Assembly: GCF_900112245.1 (NCBI RefSeq)
Contig: NZ_FOYX01000001.1
Coordinates: 855,856 to 919,855 of the forward strand
Direction: 5' to 3'
DNA length: 64,000 nt
DNA from: Maribacter stanieri
GTDB taxonomy: Bacteria > Bacteroidota > Bacteroidia > Flavobacteriales > Flavobacteriaceae
Shown: piece by piece, positions 1 to 10,822 of the stretch
How the letters are laid out: each line of letters starts with the position of its first letter
Position numbering within the stretch: position 1 is the stretch's first letter
The notes under the pieces: generated by a model
Database searches by the model: none
Told to the model about the DNA's origin: nothing
Seen by the model: only the letters and a program-made list of their open reading frames with translations
Translations under genes and position numbers: made by a program

Positions 1-3000
1 GGTAGCGATACAGCACCTACCCATCAAATTACTGGGTTAGCTGCGGGTACTTATACTATTTATATTAGAGATGTTGACAATCCAATAGCTGGTTGTACTG
101 AAATATTGACTCAAACAATTATTGAGCCAACCTTAGTGGTTGTCGATGCAGATCTTACACAAGATTTTACATGTAACAATGGCGGTGCAGAAATTACGGC
201 TAGTGCAACAGGTGGTACTCCAGGTTATACGTATCAATTAGAAGAAGATGTACTCGGAATTATAACTGCATACCAAACAGAAACCGTTTTTAACGGACTG
301 CCTGCCGGTACGTATTATGTTCGTGCGAGGGATGCAAATGGTTGTTCAGACTTAAGTGATACTCCAATTGTAGTCACTGCTCCATTAACTCCGGTATTTA
401 CACTTCAAGAAACGGTATGTTATAGTGGTAGTAATGATGCAACTATTGTTGTAGATGTTACTGCAGGAAATGGTGATTACCAATTTAGAATTAATTCAGG
501 ATCTTGGTTGACACCAACGCCAAGCAATGCATTAAGTTATACATTTAGCAATCTTACAAACGGAACCTACACTATAGATGTAAAAGATAGTTATGGCTGT
601 CCTTCTGCTCAACAAAGTATTACCATAGAGCCACAATTGCAAGCTTTTGTTGATGTTGTGGATATAAGTAATTGTGCAGATGGTACTATTACGGTAACGC
701 CTTCTGGAGGTGATGGCAATTATGCATATGCTTTTGTACCAACGACCACAAGCCCTACAGGCTTATTTGGGTCATCAAATTCATATATAGTAACCCCTGG
801 CAATGAAGGTATTTATGATGTATATGTAAGAGACAATGCAGCGGGTACGCCTTTCTGTGAATATGTGGAAACTGTAGAGGTAGATCCAGCTGTAGCTTTA
901 ACTTTTACAGCATCTGCTACAAATCCAATTTGTCATGATGGTTTAGGAAATATAGAAGTTAATGTCACTTCTGGTGAGAACCCGTTTACTATTGAAATTA
1001 TCGATTTAGATAATGGTGGAGCATCAAATCAGACTTTAACTAACGTTGTTACTTCAACAACAACATTTTACAATCTTTCTCCAGGAAATTATACTATTAA
1101 TGTAAGAGATAACGATGGTTGTTTAATTTCTGATACGCCTGTAGAAATTGATAACCCTGATGAATTAACAGCAGATTTTGACCCTATTTTACCTCCTGGA
1201 TGTGATCCTGATCCAAACCAGTACGGCTTTAGACTAATTAATTACCCTACTACTTTAGGAACTTTAGAATTTAGTGCAAATGGAGGGGCATCATGGCAAT
1301 CAGGCGATACTTTCGTAGGTGTGCCTTATGCTTCTGGAACGGAAGTGGAACCTGCTATTAGGGTGGTTGGAACTAATTGCCGTATTGATTTGCCAAGATA
1401 CACTATACCTTATCCTTTAGATAATCTTAATATTGATCTTACCGCTAATCTTATTAGCTGTAATAATCTTGAAGTTACTGTACAAGGAACGGCAGGTTTA
1501 GCGCCATACCAGTATACATACTCCGAAGATCCGGCAAATTTTGACTCTTCTACAGCTGTATGGACTGCTTATACACCAGGAAATCATGTATATTCTGGGT
1601 TAATACCTGGGCGAACGTATGTTTTTTATGTGCGGGATAGTAGTCCTTGTTTACGTCAAAGTAGTGTTAATGTAAATGACATTGCGCCTCCACCAGTGCA
1701 AATAGATGCCTTGGTAACCCCAACATGTGACGGGTTTAACAATGGGCAAATTACATACACTGTCACTGAAAATACATTGGGAGAACTAGGGGGTTCTTTC
1801 GATTGGGATTTTTACAGATTAGAACCTACTTTAGCACCAACCCTTGTTGATTCGGGTTCTATTCCTACATTTACTTCTGGAGATAGTTTTGTAGTACCTA
1901 CCCCAGCAAGTTTACCAGAAGGTGATTATTATGTAGAAATTAGAGGTAATGCTCCAAATAATTGCATTATTGGAGGTGAAAATATTCGTGTTAGAGAATT
2001 AGACCCAATAACGTATACACCAGCTGTATTAAACGATATTACTTGTGCGAATAATGGAATAATACAGATTCAGAACATTCAAGGCGGTGGCGGAACTTAT
2101 ACTTACACCCTTAGCAGTAGTAATTTCACTTCAAACATTGTAACAACGTTGAGCTCTATAGAGGTTCCAATTTCTAATTTAGATGATGTTACAGTAACTC
2201 CTTTTGATATAAATATTGATGTAACAGATCAGTATGGTTGTACAGTGGTAACACAGACTGTTTCAATGAATACTGCCCAAAGTCCATCAATTGATAGTAT
2301 TTCAATTGCAAATTGTGCAACACCGCTAAGTTTGACAGTAAATGCTACTGGTGGAACGGGAACATATTTATATTCTATAAATGGAGGTACCACTTATTTG
2401 GATAATGGAGGCGTATTTAACAATATAGCTTCAGGCGTATATAATGTATCTATCATTGACGGAAATGGATGTACAGATACCGATACGGTAGATGTTAATC
2501 CTGTTTTAGAAGCTGATGTTAGTCTCACTAAATTGTTGGATTGCTCTTCTTTACCTGATGCAGATATTACGATTGATGTGAATTTTGGCTCTGGTAATTA
2601 TGATTATGAGATTTCTAATGGCTTGGGAGCTGTAGTAACAAGGACCAATCTGCCGACCAACCCATATATTTTTAATACGTCAGTGCCAGAAGATTATATC
2701 ATTACCATATATGACAATAATACTTCCTTACCTGAATGTAATAGGGTGTTTACTATAACAGTGCCGCCAGCAGTAATGCCAGTAATATCTATTGACTCTT
2801 ATAGTGACGCTAATTGCAATGATTCTGATGATGGAACTATTACGGTATCTGCAATAGATAGCGGTATAAGCCCCTTTACTTTTGAGATTATTTCAGGACC
2901 AGGAAGTAGCGCAACCTTTCCAATTGCGGCAACATCGTCTACAGCAACAAGGGCTACTTTTGAAGGCTTAGAAGGCGCGGTTACAACAGGAATTACGTAT

Positions 3001-6000
3001 ACCATTAGGGCAACTGCAGCTAATGGATGTTTTGTGGATACCACCCAAAATATTATTGAACCAGATGTTATTAATAATATTGATGCTTCTGTAGTTGAAT
3101 TTGGTTGTACCGTTGGTAATAATTCAAACAATGCGACAGTAACAGTAGATACCGCTGCAATTACTGGAGGTAGTACTAATTATGTTATTTACGAATTCGT
3201 AGATAGTAGTTCTGCAGTAGTTCAATCTGGAGCATCGAATATATTGACCGTTACAGATAGAACTGGCGAGACCTATACTATTAATGTATACGACGACAAA
3301 GGGTGTTCTGGTAGCACAACTGCTACGGTATTACCTTATGATGAGATGACAGGTGCAACGGCTGCGGTAACCACTACAGTTACGTGTGCTCCAGGAAGTG
3401 ATGGTGTAATTACGGTTACAGCAACATCTTCTGCTAGCGATAATACAAAATATGAATACAGTATAGATAACGGAACTACTTATGTTCCTACTAATGTCTT
3501 TGGCGGATTATCTGCTGGAAATTATAATTTCTTAATAAGACATATCGATACCGGTTGTGTTGTAACAGCTTCAGCTATAATTGAAGAACCAAATACGTTT
3601 TCTATTGATGTTGTTAAGACAAGTGATGTAGTTTGTTTTGGAACAGATACTGGCGAAGTAACCTTTGAATTGGTTGACGCAACGTATAACACAGGATTCG
3701 ATTGGGAAATTTTCCGAACTGATAATACTTCTGTTGATAGTGGTTCGGAACTGGCAAATGGTCCAACTCCAATTATTAACTTAGGTGTTGGTGAATACTA
3801 TGTTTCTATTTCGCAGGCTAATAATCCTTTCTGTACCAATGTTGAATATTTCAATATTGCAGGTCCCGATGCTGATATTACCGGAAACACTGTAGTAACT
3901 GATATTACTTGTGTGCCAGGAAACGATGGAACAATCACTATCACTGATGTTATTGGTGGTTGGGGTGGCTATACGTATTATGTTGACACGGTAGCACCAA
4001 CATTGCCAACTGATTTCGTAGCCAACGCTACTTTTGATTCGTTACCTGCAGGTACATACCAAGCTTGGGTACGTGATGCTGAGGGTTGTGAGAAACTTAT
4101 TCAAGATAATATTGTACTTGATGTTCCGGATCCGATTGCGGCAACATTACAAGTAAACATAGAGAACTGTACAAACCTACAGGGAGAGATAGAAGTGAGT
4201 TTGCCAACAGGTGGACAAGGTAGTAACTATACCTACCAATTGGTAATGGATAATGCTAACTTCCGTGCACCACAGAACACCAGAGTATTTTCAGGATTAG
4301 GTGCTGGGGAATACGAAGTAATTGTTACGGATCAGTGGGGTTGTACATTTACTACGTTACCTGTAGAATTATACGAACAATTAAGCGCAACTACTTCTGT
4401 AGACAAAGCAATTGATTGTACGGGGACAATTGGTGGAACAATATCAATAAATGTAACTGGTGGTTCTACAAACCTTGAATTTGTAATGACGCCTCCAACA
4501 GGTGCTGCAGTAACTCAGGCGAATAATCCAATTTTTACCGATCTTGTAGATGATGGTACCTATAGTTTCTTAATTAGAGATTTAGATACTACAAACCCTG
4601 TTTGTGAAATAACGGTAACGCAAGAGTTAGCTCCGGCTATTCAGCCAATATTTGCTGATACCCATATAGATATTACCTGTTTTGGAGCCAATGACGGTTC
4701 AATTACACTGACACAAACTGAAAACGGAGTAAACCCGTTGACATTCACTATATCTCCTGTAGCAGGAACATTTAATGCTAGCAGTAATACGTTTGAAGAC
4801 TTACCTCCAAATACGTATGTAGTAACTGCAACAGGAACCAATGATTGTAGTTCAGTATCAGGTAACATCGTTATTGAAGAACCATTGCAGATTCTTAATG
4901 TGAATGCAGATGTAGTAGAGTTCGGTTGTACTGCTGGTAATAACCCGAACAATGCTACAATTACTGTTGACGAGACTGCCATTACCGGTGGTAGTAATAC
5001 TTATGTTATTTACGAATTCGTAGATAGTAGTTCTGCTGTGGTACAATCTGGAGCATCTAACGTACTTACTGTTTCTAATAGAGCAGGAGATACATATACT
5101 ATTAATGTTTATGATGATAAAGGCTGTTCAGGTAGTACAACTGCGACCGTACTTCCTTTTGATGCCATAATCGATGTAACTGCAGATGTAACGAATACCG
5201 TTACATGTGCGCCAGGAAATGACGGAGAATTGACAGTAACCGTGAATTCAACATTAAGTGACCCAACCAGGTTCGAATATAGTATTGATAATGGTACCAA
5301 CTACCAAGCTTCTAATGTGTTCGGTAGTTTGTCTGCAGGATCGTATACGATATTGGCAAGACACATAGATACAGGTTGTATTGTTTCCGCAGCACAAACT
5401 ATAGCAGAACCAAATACATTTACTATTAACATTGTTAAAACAAGTGATGTCATTTGTTATGGAACTGCTACTGGTGCGGTAAATTTTGAACTAGTAGATA
5501 CAACATACCCTGGCGGATTTACTTGGACTATTTATGATACCAATGGAACTTTAGCGAATACGGCTGATGATACGGTTGTAATTTCTAATACAGAAGCTGC
5601 AAACGGTCCTACCGCAGATATCAATTTAAACGCAGGTAGTTACTACGTTTCTATAACCCAAGATAATAACCCATTCTGTACAAATACAGAAGCATTCACT
5701 ATAAATGGACCAACAGCTGATATCAGTGGAAATACTGTAGTAACTGATATTACTTGTAATCCAGGTAATGACGGTTCAATAACTATTACCAACGTAGTTG
5801 GTGGTTGGGGTGGCTATACGTATTATGTAGGTGTAGGTGTTCCTATAACTACAGATTTCGTAGCAGGTGCTACTTTCTCTCCTCTTTCTGCAGGTACATA
5901 CCAAGCTTGGGCACGTGATGCTGAAGGTTGTGAAAGATTGATTCAGGATAATATTGTACTTGATATTCCAGACCCGATAGCAGCAATATTAGAAGTAAAC

Positions 6001-9000
6001 ATAGAGAACTGCACAAACTTACAAGGAGAAATTGAAGTTAGTATGCCTACTGGCGGACAAGGAAGTAATTATACATACCAATTAATCAAAGACGGTACAG
6101 ATTTCCGTGCACCTCAGAATACTAGAGTATTCTCTGGTTTAGGTGCTGGTAGTTATGAGGTATCAATTATTGATCAATGGGGTTGTCCTTTTACAACTAA
6201 TGCGGTGGTGCTTTATGAGCAAATGGATGTTTCTGCGACAGTAGATAAGTCTATTGATTGTACGGTGACTCCAGGTGGAGAAATCACGGTTAACGTAACC
6301 GGTGGTTCTACAAACCTTGAGTTTGAAATGACTACGCCATTAGGTAGTATTGTAACGCAAACTACAGGTGTATTTACAAACTTAACCGAGCCAGGAACAT
6401 ACACATTTGAGGTTAGAGACCTAGATACAACAAACCCTGTTTGTGAAAGAGAAGTGACCCAAACATTAGATGCACCGGTAGACCCAGTCTTATTGAATGC
6501 TACGATAGTAAATGTAAGTTGTTTTGGAGATACTGATGGTAGTATTAGAGCCAATATTGACCCAGCTACCGACGATAACCCTGTTTATCAATATGAATTA
6601 TATGAAATAGCCGATTTGGTAAATCCGATTGTTCCAGCTCAAAATGACCCATTATTTACAGGTTTAGCGGCAGGAGAATACCAAGTAAGAGTAATTTCTA
6701 GTAGAGGTTGTGAGGGTATCAAGAATGAAACTATTACTGAGCCAACACAATTAACGGTTAGTGCGGTGGCAACAGAATTTAGCTGTTCCCCAAGTAACAG
6801 TGTGAACGCTGCAACCATAACGGCAACAGCTGGTGCAGGTACTGGTACCGCTCCATACTTGTACAGTATTGATAATGTTATCTTCCAATCATCGAACACA
6901 TTCAATGTTACAGATAATGGAAGTGTTCAAACCATAGATGTTTATGTAAAAGATGCCAATGGTTGTTCTGAGCCTACGACTGTTACGATTCAACCATTAA
7001 ATACATTTACGGCGACTGTCGCTCAAAATGTAGCTATTAATTGTACGGTTGATGAAACGATAACGATTACCGTTGCTGATAATGGTTTGGCACATAACTA
7101 CGGTTATGAGTTGTTACCAATTGGTAATGCCACAGGTACTTTGGTAAGTACTACAGCAACTTCTGCAACGTACGATTTAAACACTGTTGGTTCTTATGTA
7201 TTTAGAGTTACAGATTTAGATACGGGTTGTTTTGTAAATACAGCTAGTTATACGGTTGCTCCGTTCGATTTAATTACGGCTACTGCAACTGCTATTTCAG
7301 AAGTAACTTGTTTTGGTGATACTAATGGCAGTTTAGAAATTGATATTGATGGATATACTGGTAATTATAATTACGAGGTTTTTAATACTGCTGGTGTTTC
7401 AGTAATAGCATCGACTGCAACTGACACTAGTATTAACCCAAGAACAATAACAGGATTATCTGGTGGTAGCTATTACGTAACTATTACAGAGACTGATATT
7501 CCTTTATGTTCTGAAGACACGAACATAATAACGATTATATCTCCAGATAGACCTTTAAGTGGTGTAGTTACTCCGCTGGCAGAAGCTACTTGTACAGATG
7601 ATCAAGGAGAAATAAGAGTTGCCGTACAAGGTGGATATAAGCCTTATGATATTGTTGTAACGAATACTACAACTGGTGATATATATACAATGGATGATGT
7701 TAATGAAGGTATCTTCACGGAACTAGCTGCGGGTGATTTCACAGTAAGCATTACCGATGATGCCGGATGTGTAGTAAACTATACAGAAACATTGACTCCT
7801 GCTACTCCAATAATAGCTAATGCAACTCCGCTTGTTACGGACTTAGCTTGTTACGGTGACACAGGAGCTGTGGTAACAGCAAATGTAACAGGAGGCGGTA
7901 GTGGTACATATGGATATCAGTTAAATTATTATGATGCAACTGGTTCAACCATTATAACTACAACGGGAGTACAAACGAATCCTAATTTTAGAGATTTAGG
8001 GGCTGGATTCTACAGTGTTACTGTTGTTGACGGATGGAACTGTGATACCACAACAAATACTGTTGAGGTTAGAGAGCCAACGGAAGTACAGGCTAGCTTA
8101 ATTAGAACCGATGCTTTAACCTGTGCAACAGGAGCAGAATTTGAACTTACCGCAACAGGTGGTAGTGGAACGTATGAGTATAGTGTTGATAACATCAATT
8201 TCTTACCAATGACAGGCAATGTAGTTTACTTGCCAGAAACGGGTACGTATCAAGCTGGTAGATACCAATTCTATGTGCGTGATGCCATTAACGGTTGTGA
8301 ATCTGCGATTTCTAATGCAATAACTGAAAGTGAGATTCCACCTTTGGAATTAATGGTTGATAGAACAGCAGCTGTACTTAACTGTACAGGAGAAAGTACT
8401 GCAATCATTTATGCAAGTGCTGATGGCGGATTAGGAAACTACCAATATGCATTGTTTACCGATAGTTCTTTAAACGTAGCGTCAAGAATTGCAGGTCCTC
8501 AATCACAGGGAGTATTTAGAGATTTAGGAGCAGGTACATATTATGTAACAGTAACAAGTGAAGACTGTGAAACTACAGCTGAAGAGGTGATAATTGTTGA
8601 CCCTATTCCATTATCTTATACTGAAAATGTGATAGATATTACATGTTCTGGTGAGAATGATGGTGAAATTACGGTTACATTATCTGGTGGTGCAGGAGGT
8701 TATCAATATGCAATTTCTCCGAATTTAAATCAATTCTATACTGAAGGGGTATTTACGGAATTGGCTCCTGGAGAGTATACTGTCATCGCTCAAGACCAAA
8801 ATGGTTGTTTCGAATATTTAACATACACTATTTCAGAACCGGCAAGTTTAGCGGTAACCGTAGATACGACACCAGAAATTTGTGTTGATAGTCAAGATGG
8901 TTCTATCATACTTGAAATTACAGGAGGTACGGCACCATACAGTACGGCATTGAATTCTAATGATGATGCAGATTTTGTGTTGAACAGAACAGAATTCTTT

Positions 9001-9810
9001 GACATGGCTGCAGGTAATTACCTAATCGTAATTAAAGATGCAAATGGTTGCGATACCAATGTTGTAGTTGATATAGAAACAGGTGTTAACTTAAATGCTA
9101 CCATAGAGCCATTTTATGAATGTTCAGGTGCTACTCCAGAAAATTATATAAATATCACTTTAGAAGATGATAGTGTAATTGGCGATGTGCTTTATGCGAT
9201 AGATTCTGTTGATCCGGCGGCTTTACAATTGAACCCTGATTTTAGAAATACAGCACCAGGTAACCATTACATTACTATAGCTCATGCTAATGGATGTATT
9301 CAAACAATTGATTTTGTAATTGAAGCATTTGAGCCATTGACGCTTGCTCTAGAGCAAAATAATATGAACGAAATAACAGCAGTTGTAGAAGGTGGTAGAG
9401 AAGGATACACTTACTATTTCGATGGTTATGATAATGGAGATAATAATACGTTCTATATCACAAGAACAGACACCTATGAGGTTCGTGTTGTTGATGAGAA
9501 CGGATGTTCTTCCATCGCTAATATATTTATGGAGTTCATAGACATTGAAGTGCCTAATTTCTTTACTCCTGACGGTGATGGGCAGAACGATTTATGGATA
9601 CCTAGAAACATAGAACAATACCCACAAATACTAATAAAAATATTTGATCGTTATGGTAGAGTGGTTTCAGAACAATCTGTTGATTCAGAAGGTTGGGACG
9701 GAACATATTTAGACAATGAATTGCCAACCGGAGACTACTGGTATGTAGTTAAACTGAATGGCGATAGAGACGAAAGAGAATTTGTTGGACACTTTACCCT
9801 ATACCGTTAA
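1..9810 (+). CDS. SprB-like giant cell-surface adhesin, T9SS cargo (5' end outside the window)
   Basis: The frame is open from base 1, so the first 35 codons in the window already belong to the gene and the true start lies upstream; the first start-like codon (TTG at 106) is not the start. At least 3269 residues are visible. They consist of dozens of SprB-type repeats of about 75-90 residues, each with a Cys-x-Gly-x-(N/D)-Gly opening, a Gly-Gly bend, a Tyr-rich strand, an 'L-x-A-G-x-Y' turn and a closing 'D-x-x-G-C'. The last 90 residues (about 9540-9807) form the CHU_C/gliding-motility C-terminal domain, with an FFTPDGDGQND opening, the type B sorting signal of the type IX secretion system. 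SprB-type proteins are secreted through T9SS and move along the cell surface during gliding. The next gene is its usual PorP/SprF partner, 14 bp downstream. The repeat and sorting domains are clear; that it serves gliding rather than only adhesion is inferred. Confidence 0.93.
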   Translation, partial: GSDTAPTHQITGLAAGTYTIYIRDVDNPIAGCTEILTQTIIEPTLVVVDADLTQDFTCNNGGAEITASATGGTPGYTYQLEEDVLGIITAYQTETVFNGLPAGTYYVRARDANGCSDLSDTPIVVTAPLTPVFTLQETVCYSGSNDATIVVDVTAGNGDYQFRINSGSWLTPTPSNALSYTFSNLTNGTYTIDVKDSYGCPSAQQSITIEPQLQAFVDVVDISNCADGTITVTPSGGDGNYAYAFVPTTTSPTGLFGSSNSYIVTPGNEGIYDVYVRDNAAGTPFCEYVETVEVDPAVALTFTASATNPICHDGLGNIEVNVTSGENPFTIEIIDLDNGGASNQTLTNVVTSTTTFYNLSPGNYTINVRDNDGCLISDTPVEIDNPDELTADFDPILPPGCDPDPNQYGFRLINYPTTLGTLEFSANGGASWQSGDTFVGVPYASGTEVEPAIRVVGTNCRIDLPRYTIPYPLDNLNIDLTANLISCNNLEVTVQGTAGLAPYQYTYSEDPANFDSSTAVWTAYTPGNHVYSGLIPGRTYVFYVRDSSPCLRQSSVNVNDIAPPPVQIDALVTPTCDGFNNGQITYTVTENTLGELGGSFDWDFYRLEPTLAPTLVDSGSIPTFTSGDSFVVPTPASLPEGDYYVEIRGNAPNNCIIGGENIRVRELDPITYTPAVLNDITCANNGIIQIQNIQGGGGTYTYTLSSSNFTSNIVTTLSSIEVPISNLDDVTVTPFDINIDVTDQYGCTVVTQTVSMNTAQSPSIDSISIANCATPLSLTVNATGGTGTYLYSINGGTTYLDNGGVFNNIASGVYNVSIIDGNGCTDTDTVDVNPVLEADVSLTKLLDCSSLPDADITIDVNFGSGNYDYEISNGLGAVVTRTNLPTNPYIFNTSVPEDYIITIYDNNTSLPECNRVFTITVPPAVMPVISIDSYSDANCNDSDDGTITVSAIDSGISPFTFEIISGPGSSATFPIAATSSTATRATFEGLEGAVTTGITYTIRATAANGCFVDTTQNIIEPDVINNIDASVVEFGCTVGNNSNNATVTVDTAAITGGSTNYVIYEFVDSSSAVVQSGASNILTVTDRTGETYTINVYDDKGCSGSTTATVLPYDEMTGATAAVTTTVTCAPGSDGVITVTATSSASDNTKYEYSIDNGTTYVPTNVFGGLSAGNYNFLIRHIDTGCVVTASAIIEEPNTFSIDVVKTSDVVCFGTDTGEVTFELVDATYNTGFDWEIFRTDNTSVDSGSELANGPTPIINLGVGEYYVSISQANNPFCTNVEYFNIAGPDADITGNTVVTDITCVPGNDGTITITDVIGGWGGYTYYVDTVAPTLPTDFVANATFDSLPAGTYQAWVRDAEGCEKLIQDNIVLDVPDPIAATLQVNIENCTNLQGEIEVSLPTGGQGSNYTYQLVMDNANFRAPQNTRVFSGLGAGEYEVIVTDQWGCTFTTLPVELYEQLSATTSVDKAIDCTGTIGGTISINVTGGSTNLEFVMTPPTGAAVTQANNPIFTDLVDDGTYSFLIRDLDTTNPVCEITVTQELAPAIQPIFADTHIDITCFGANDGSITLTQTENGVNPLTFTISPVAGTFNASSNTFEDLPPNTYVVTATGTNDCSSVSGNIVIEEPLQILNVNADVVEFGCTAGNNPNNATITVDETAITGGSNTYVIYEFVDSSSAVVQSGASNVLTVSNRAGDTYTINVYDDKGCSGSTTATVLPFDAIIDVTADVTNTVTCAPGNDGELTVTVNSTLSDPTRFEYSIDNGTNYQASNVFGSLSAGSYTILARHIDTGCIVSAAQTIAEPNTFTINIVKTSDVICYGTATGAVNFELVDTTYPGGFTWTIYDTNGTLANTADDTVVISNTEAANGPTADINLNAGSYYVSITQDNNPFCTNTEAFTINGPTADISGNTVVTDITCNPGNDGSITITNVVGGWGGYTYYVGVGVPITTDFVAGATFSPLSAGTYQAWARDAEGCERLIQDNIVLDIPDPIAAILEVNIENCTNLQGEIEVSMPTGGQGSNYTYQLIKDGTDFRAPQNTRVFSGLGAGSYEVSIIDQWGCPFTTNAVVLYEQMDVSATVDKSIDCTVTPGGEITVNVTGGSTNLEFEMTTPLGSIVTQTTGVFTNLTEPGTYTFEVRDLDTTNPVCEREVTQTLDAPVDPVLLNATIVNVSCFGDTDGSIRANIDPATDDNPVYQYELYEIADLVNPIVPAQNDPLFTGLAAGEYQVRVISSRGCEGIKNETITEPTQLTVSAVATEFSCSPSNSVNAATITATAGAGTGTAPYLYSIDNVIFQSSNTFNVTDNGSVQTIDVYVKDANGCSEPTTVTIQPLNTFTATVAQNVAINCTVDETITITVADNGLAHNYGYELLPIGNATGTLVSTTATSATYDLNTVGSYVFRVTDLDTGCFVNTASYTVAPFDLITATATAISEVTCFGDTNGSLEIDIDGYTGNYNYEVFNTAGVSVIASTATDTSINPRTITGLSGGSYYVTITETDIPLCSEDTNIITIISPDRPLSGVVTPLAEATCTDDQGEIRVAVQGGYKPYDIVVTNTTTGDIYTMDDVNEGIFTELAAGDFTVSITDDAGCVVNYTETLTPATPIIANATPLVTDLACYGDTGAVVTANVTGGGSGTYGYQLNYYDATGSTIITTTGVQTNPNFRDLGAGFYSVTVVDGWNCDTTTNTVEVREPTEVQASLIRTDALTCATGAEFELTATGGSGTYEYSVDNINFLPMTGNVVYLPETGTYQAGRYQFYVRDAINGCESAISNAITESEIPPLELMVDRTAAVLNCTGESTAIIYASADGGLGNYQYALFTDSSLNVASRIAGPQSQGVFRDLGAGTYYVTVTSEDCETTAEEVIIVDPIPLSYTENVIDITCSGENDGEITVTLSGGAGGYQYAISPNLNQFYTEGVFTELAPGEYTVIAQDQNGCFEYLTYTISEPASLAVTVDTTPEICVDSQDGSIILEITGGTAPYSTALNSNDDADFVLNRTEFFDMAAGNYLIVIKDANGCDTNVVVDIETGVNLNATIEPFYECSGATPENYINITLEDDSVIGDVLYAIDSVDPAALQLNPDFRNTAPGNHYITIAHANGCIQTIDFVIEAFEPLTLALEQNNMNEITAVVEGGREGYTYYFDGYDNGDNNTFYITRTDTYEVRVVDENGCSSIANIFMEFIDIEVPNFFTPDGDGQNDLWIPRNIEQYPQILIKIFDRYGRVVSEQSVDSEGWDGTYLDNELPTGDYWYVVKLNGDRDEREFVGHFTLYR
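3085..4890 (+). repeat. Higher-order tandem repeat in the SprB-like gene, unit A
   Basis: This block of roughly 600 codons has a close copy directly downstream. Anchors: the 'VVEFGCT' segment at about 3091 recurs at about 4912 (1821 bp apart), and the 'NTVVTDITC' segment at about 3891 recurs at about 5736 (1845 bp apart, so the second unit gained 24 bp). Several SprB domains are carried in the same order. Boundaries are approximate and were judged from the translations. Confidence 0.75.
4906..6720 (+). repeat. Higher-order tandem repeat in the SprB-like gene, unit B
   Basis: Second copy of the roughly 1.82-1.85 kb block. Long stretches of protein are nearly identical to unit A, for example the 'EFVDSSSAVVQSGASN' and 'YTINVYDDKGCSGSTTATV' segments. 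A third, much more diverged run of domains in the same order seems to follow from about 6740. This fits growth of the adhesin by unequal recombination. Confidence 0.75.
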
Positions 9811-9824
9811 AACTTAACCTAAAA

Positions 9825-10778
9825 ATGATGATGCGGAACAGTCTATTGACATTGGTATTATTTATAAGCGTTTTCTCCCTTAGAGGGCAGGAGCTTACGA
9901 TACCTCAATTATCTCAGTACCTTGCTGATAACCCTTTTGTAATGTCACCTACATACGCAGGTATTGGTGACCACGTTAAAATAAGACTTAACGGACTTAC
10001 ACAATGGGTAGGTATAAAAGATGCACCTGATACCCAATCTCTAGCTGCAGATATGCGAATTGGAGAAAAATCTGGTATTGGTACCTTATTATATAATGAT
10101 AGTAATGGTGAAACAAAGCAACAAGGAGCAAGGTTTTCTTTTGCGCACCACCTTACCTTAGACCGTTATGATGATGAATTTTTGTCTTTCGGTATTTCAT
10201 ATAACTTTAACCAGTTTAGAATTGATAATACAAATCCAGATTTAGTTGCCGATCCTTCTTATGTTGGTGATAAGGCTACAACAAACCATAACTTTGATTT
10301 AGGGGTGTTGTACAGGTATGATAAATTCTATTTCAGTGTTAATGCATCTAATATTTTAGATAAGGATTTAAGTAATTTCAACGCTTTATATGAGCCTAAT
10401 AGATTAAGAAACTATTACGTTTATACGGGTTACAGATACATGAAGAAAAGAACCAGTAAGATGGAAATTGAGCCTTCTGTGTTATTTCAATTGTTTGAAA
10501 GTGATGGTCGTTCTGTTACCGATTTAAACTTGAAATTCAGATTTTACGATTTTGAAGATTATTTCTATGCAGGTATCAACTATCGTTTCTTAAATGATCA
10601 AATTGGTAATCCGCTTTATATTGCTCCAATAGCAGGTTTAAAGAAGAGTAATTTTTACTTCGGATATTCATATCAGGTAATTCTAAACGAACTACTTGGG
10701 TATAGTTCAGGTACTCACGTAATCACCTTAGGGGTAGATTTATTTCAAGGTATCAGTAATTGTCGTTGTACGTATTAA
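9825..10778 (+). CDS. sprF: PorP/SprF family type IX secretion outer-membrane protein
   Basis: Protein of 317 residues with a cleavable signal peptide (about residues 1-22, MMMRN... ending LRGQ) and then a beta-strand-rich body typical of the PorP/SprF family. Conserved family features are visible: an early 'LSQYLADNPFVMSPTYAG' segment, a Trp-x-Gly-I/L step near residue 65, and alternating Tyr/Phe strands through the C-terminus. PorP/SprF proteins sit in the outer membrane, are thought to form a beta-barrel, and pair with type B T9SS cargo adhesins such as SprB. The gene starts 14 bp after the adhesin stop, so the two are almost certainly co-transcribed. Three ATG codons stand in tandem at 9825, 9828 and (after ATGATG) 9831; any could be used. 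The family is secure; the gene symbol follows the pairing with the SprB-like gene. Confidence 0.88.
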   Translation: MMMRNSLLTLVLFISVFSLRGQELTIPQLSQYLADNPFVMSPTYAGIGDHVKIRLNGLTQWVGIKDAPDTQSLAADMRIGEKSGIGTLLYNDSNGETKQQGARFSFAHHLTLDRYDDEFLSFGISYNFNQFRIDNTNPDLVADPSYVGDKATTNHNFDLGVLYRYDKFYFSVNASNILDKDLSNFNALYEPNRLRNYYVYTGYRYMKKRTSKMEIEPSVLFQLFESDGRSVTDLNLKFRFYDFEDYFYAGINYRFLNDQIGNPLYIAPIAGLKKSNFYFGYSYQVILNELLGYSSGTHVITLGVDLFQGISNCRCTY

Positions 10779-10822
10779 TCCTTCATGGAGATTCATTAAG
10801 TTTGTTCTCCAGAAAATAGCAA

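Noticed and set aside
3085-6720. Repeated blocks considered as a CRISPR-like or minisatellite array
   Set aside because: The repeats are long, in frame and protein-coding (SprB domains); no short identical repeats with unique spacers occur.
2799-8219. Several antisense open frames of 60-113 codons within the adhesin gene
   Set aside because: They repeat at the spacing of the SprB repeats and mirror the Thr/Val/Ala-rich sense coding; no independent support.
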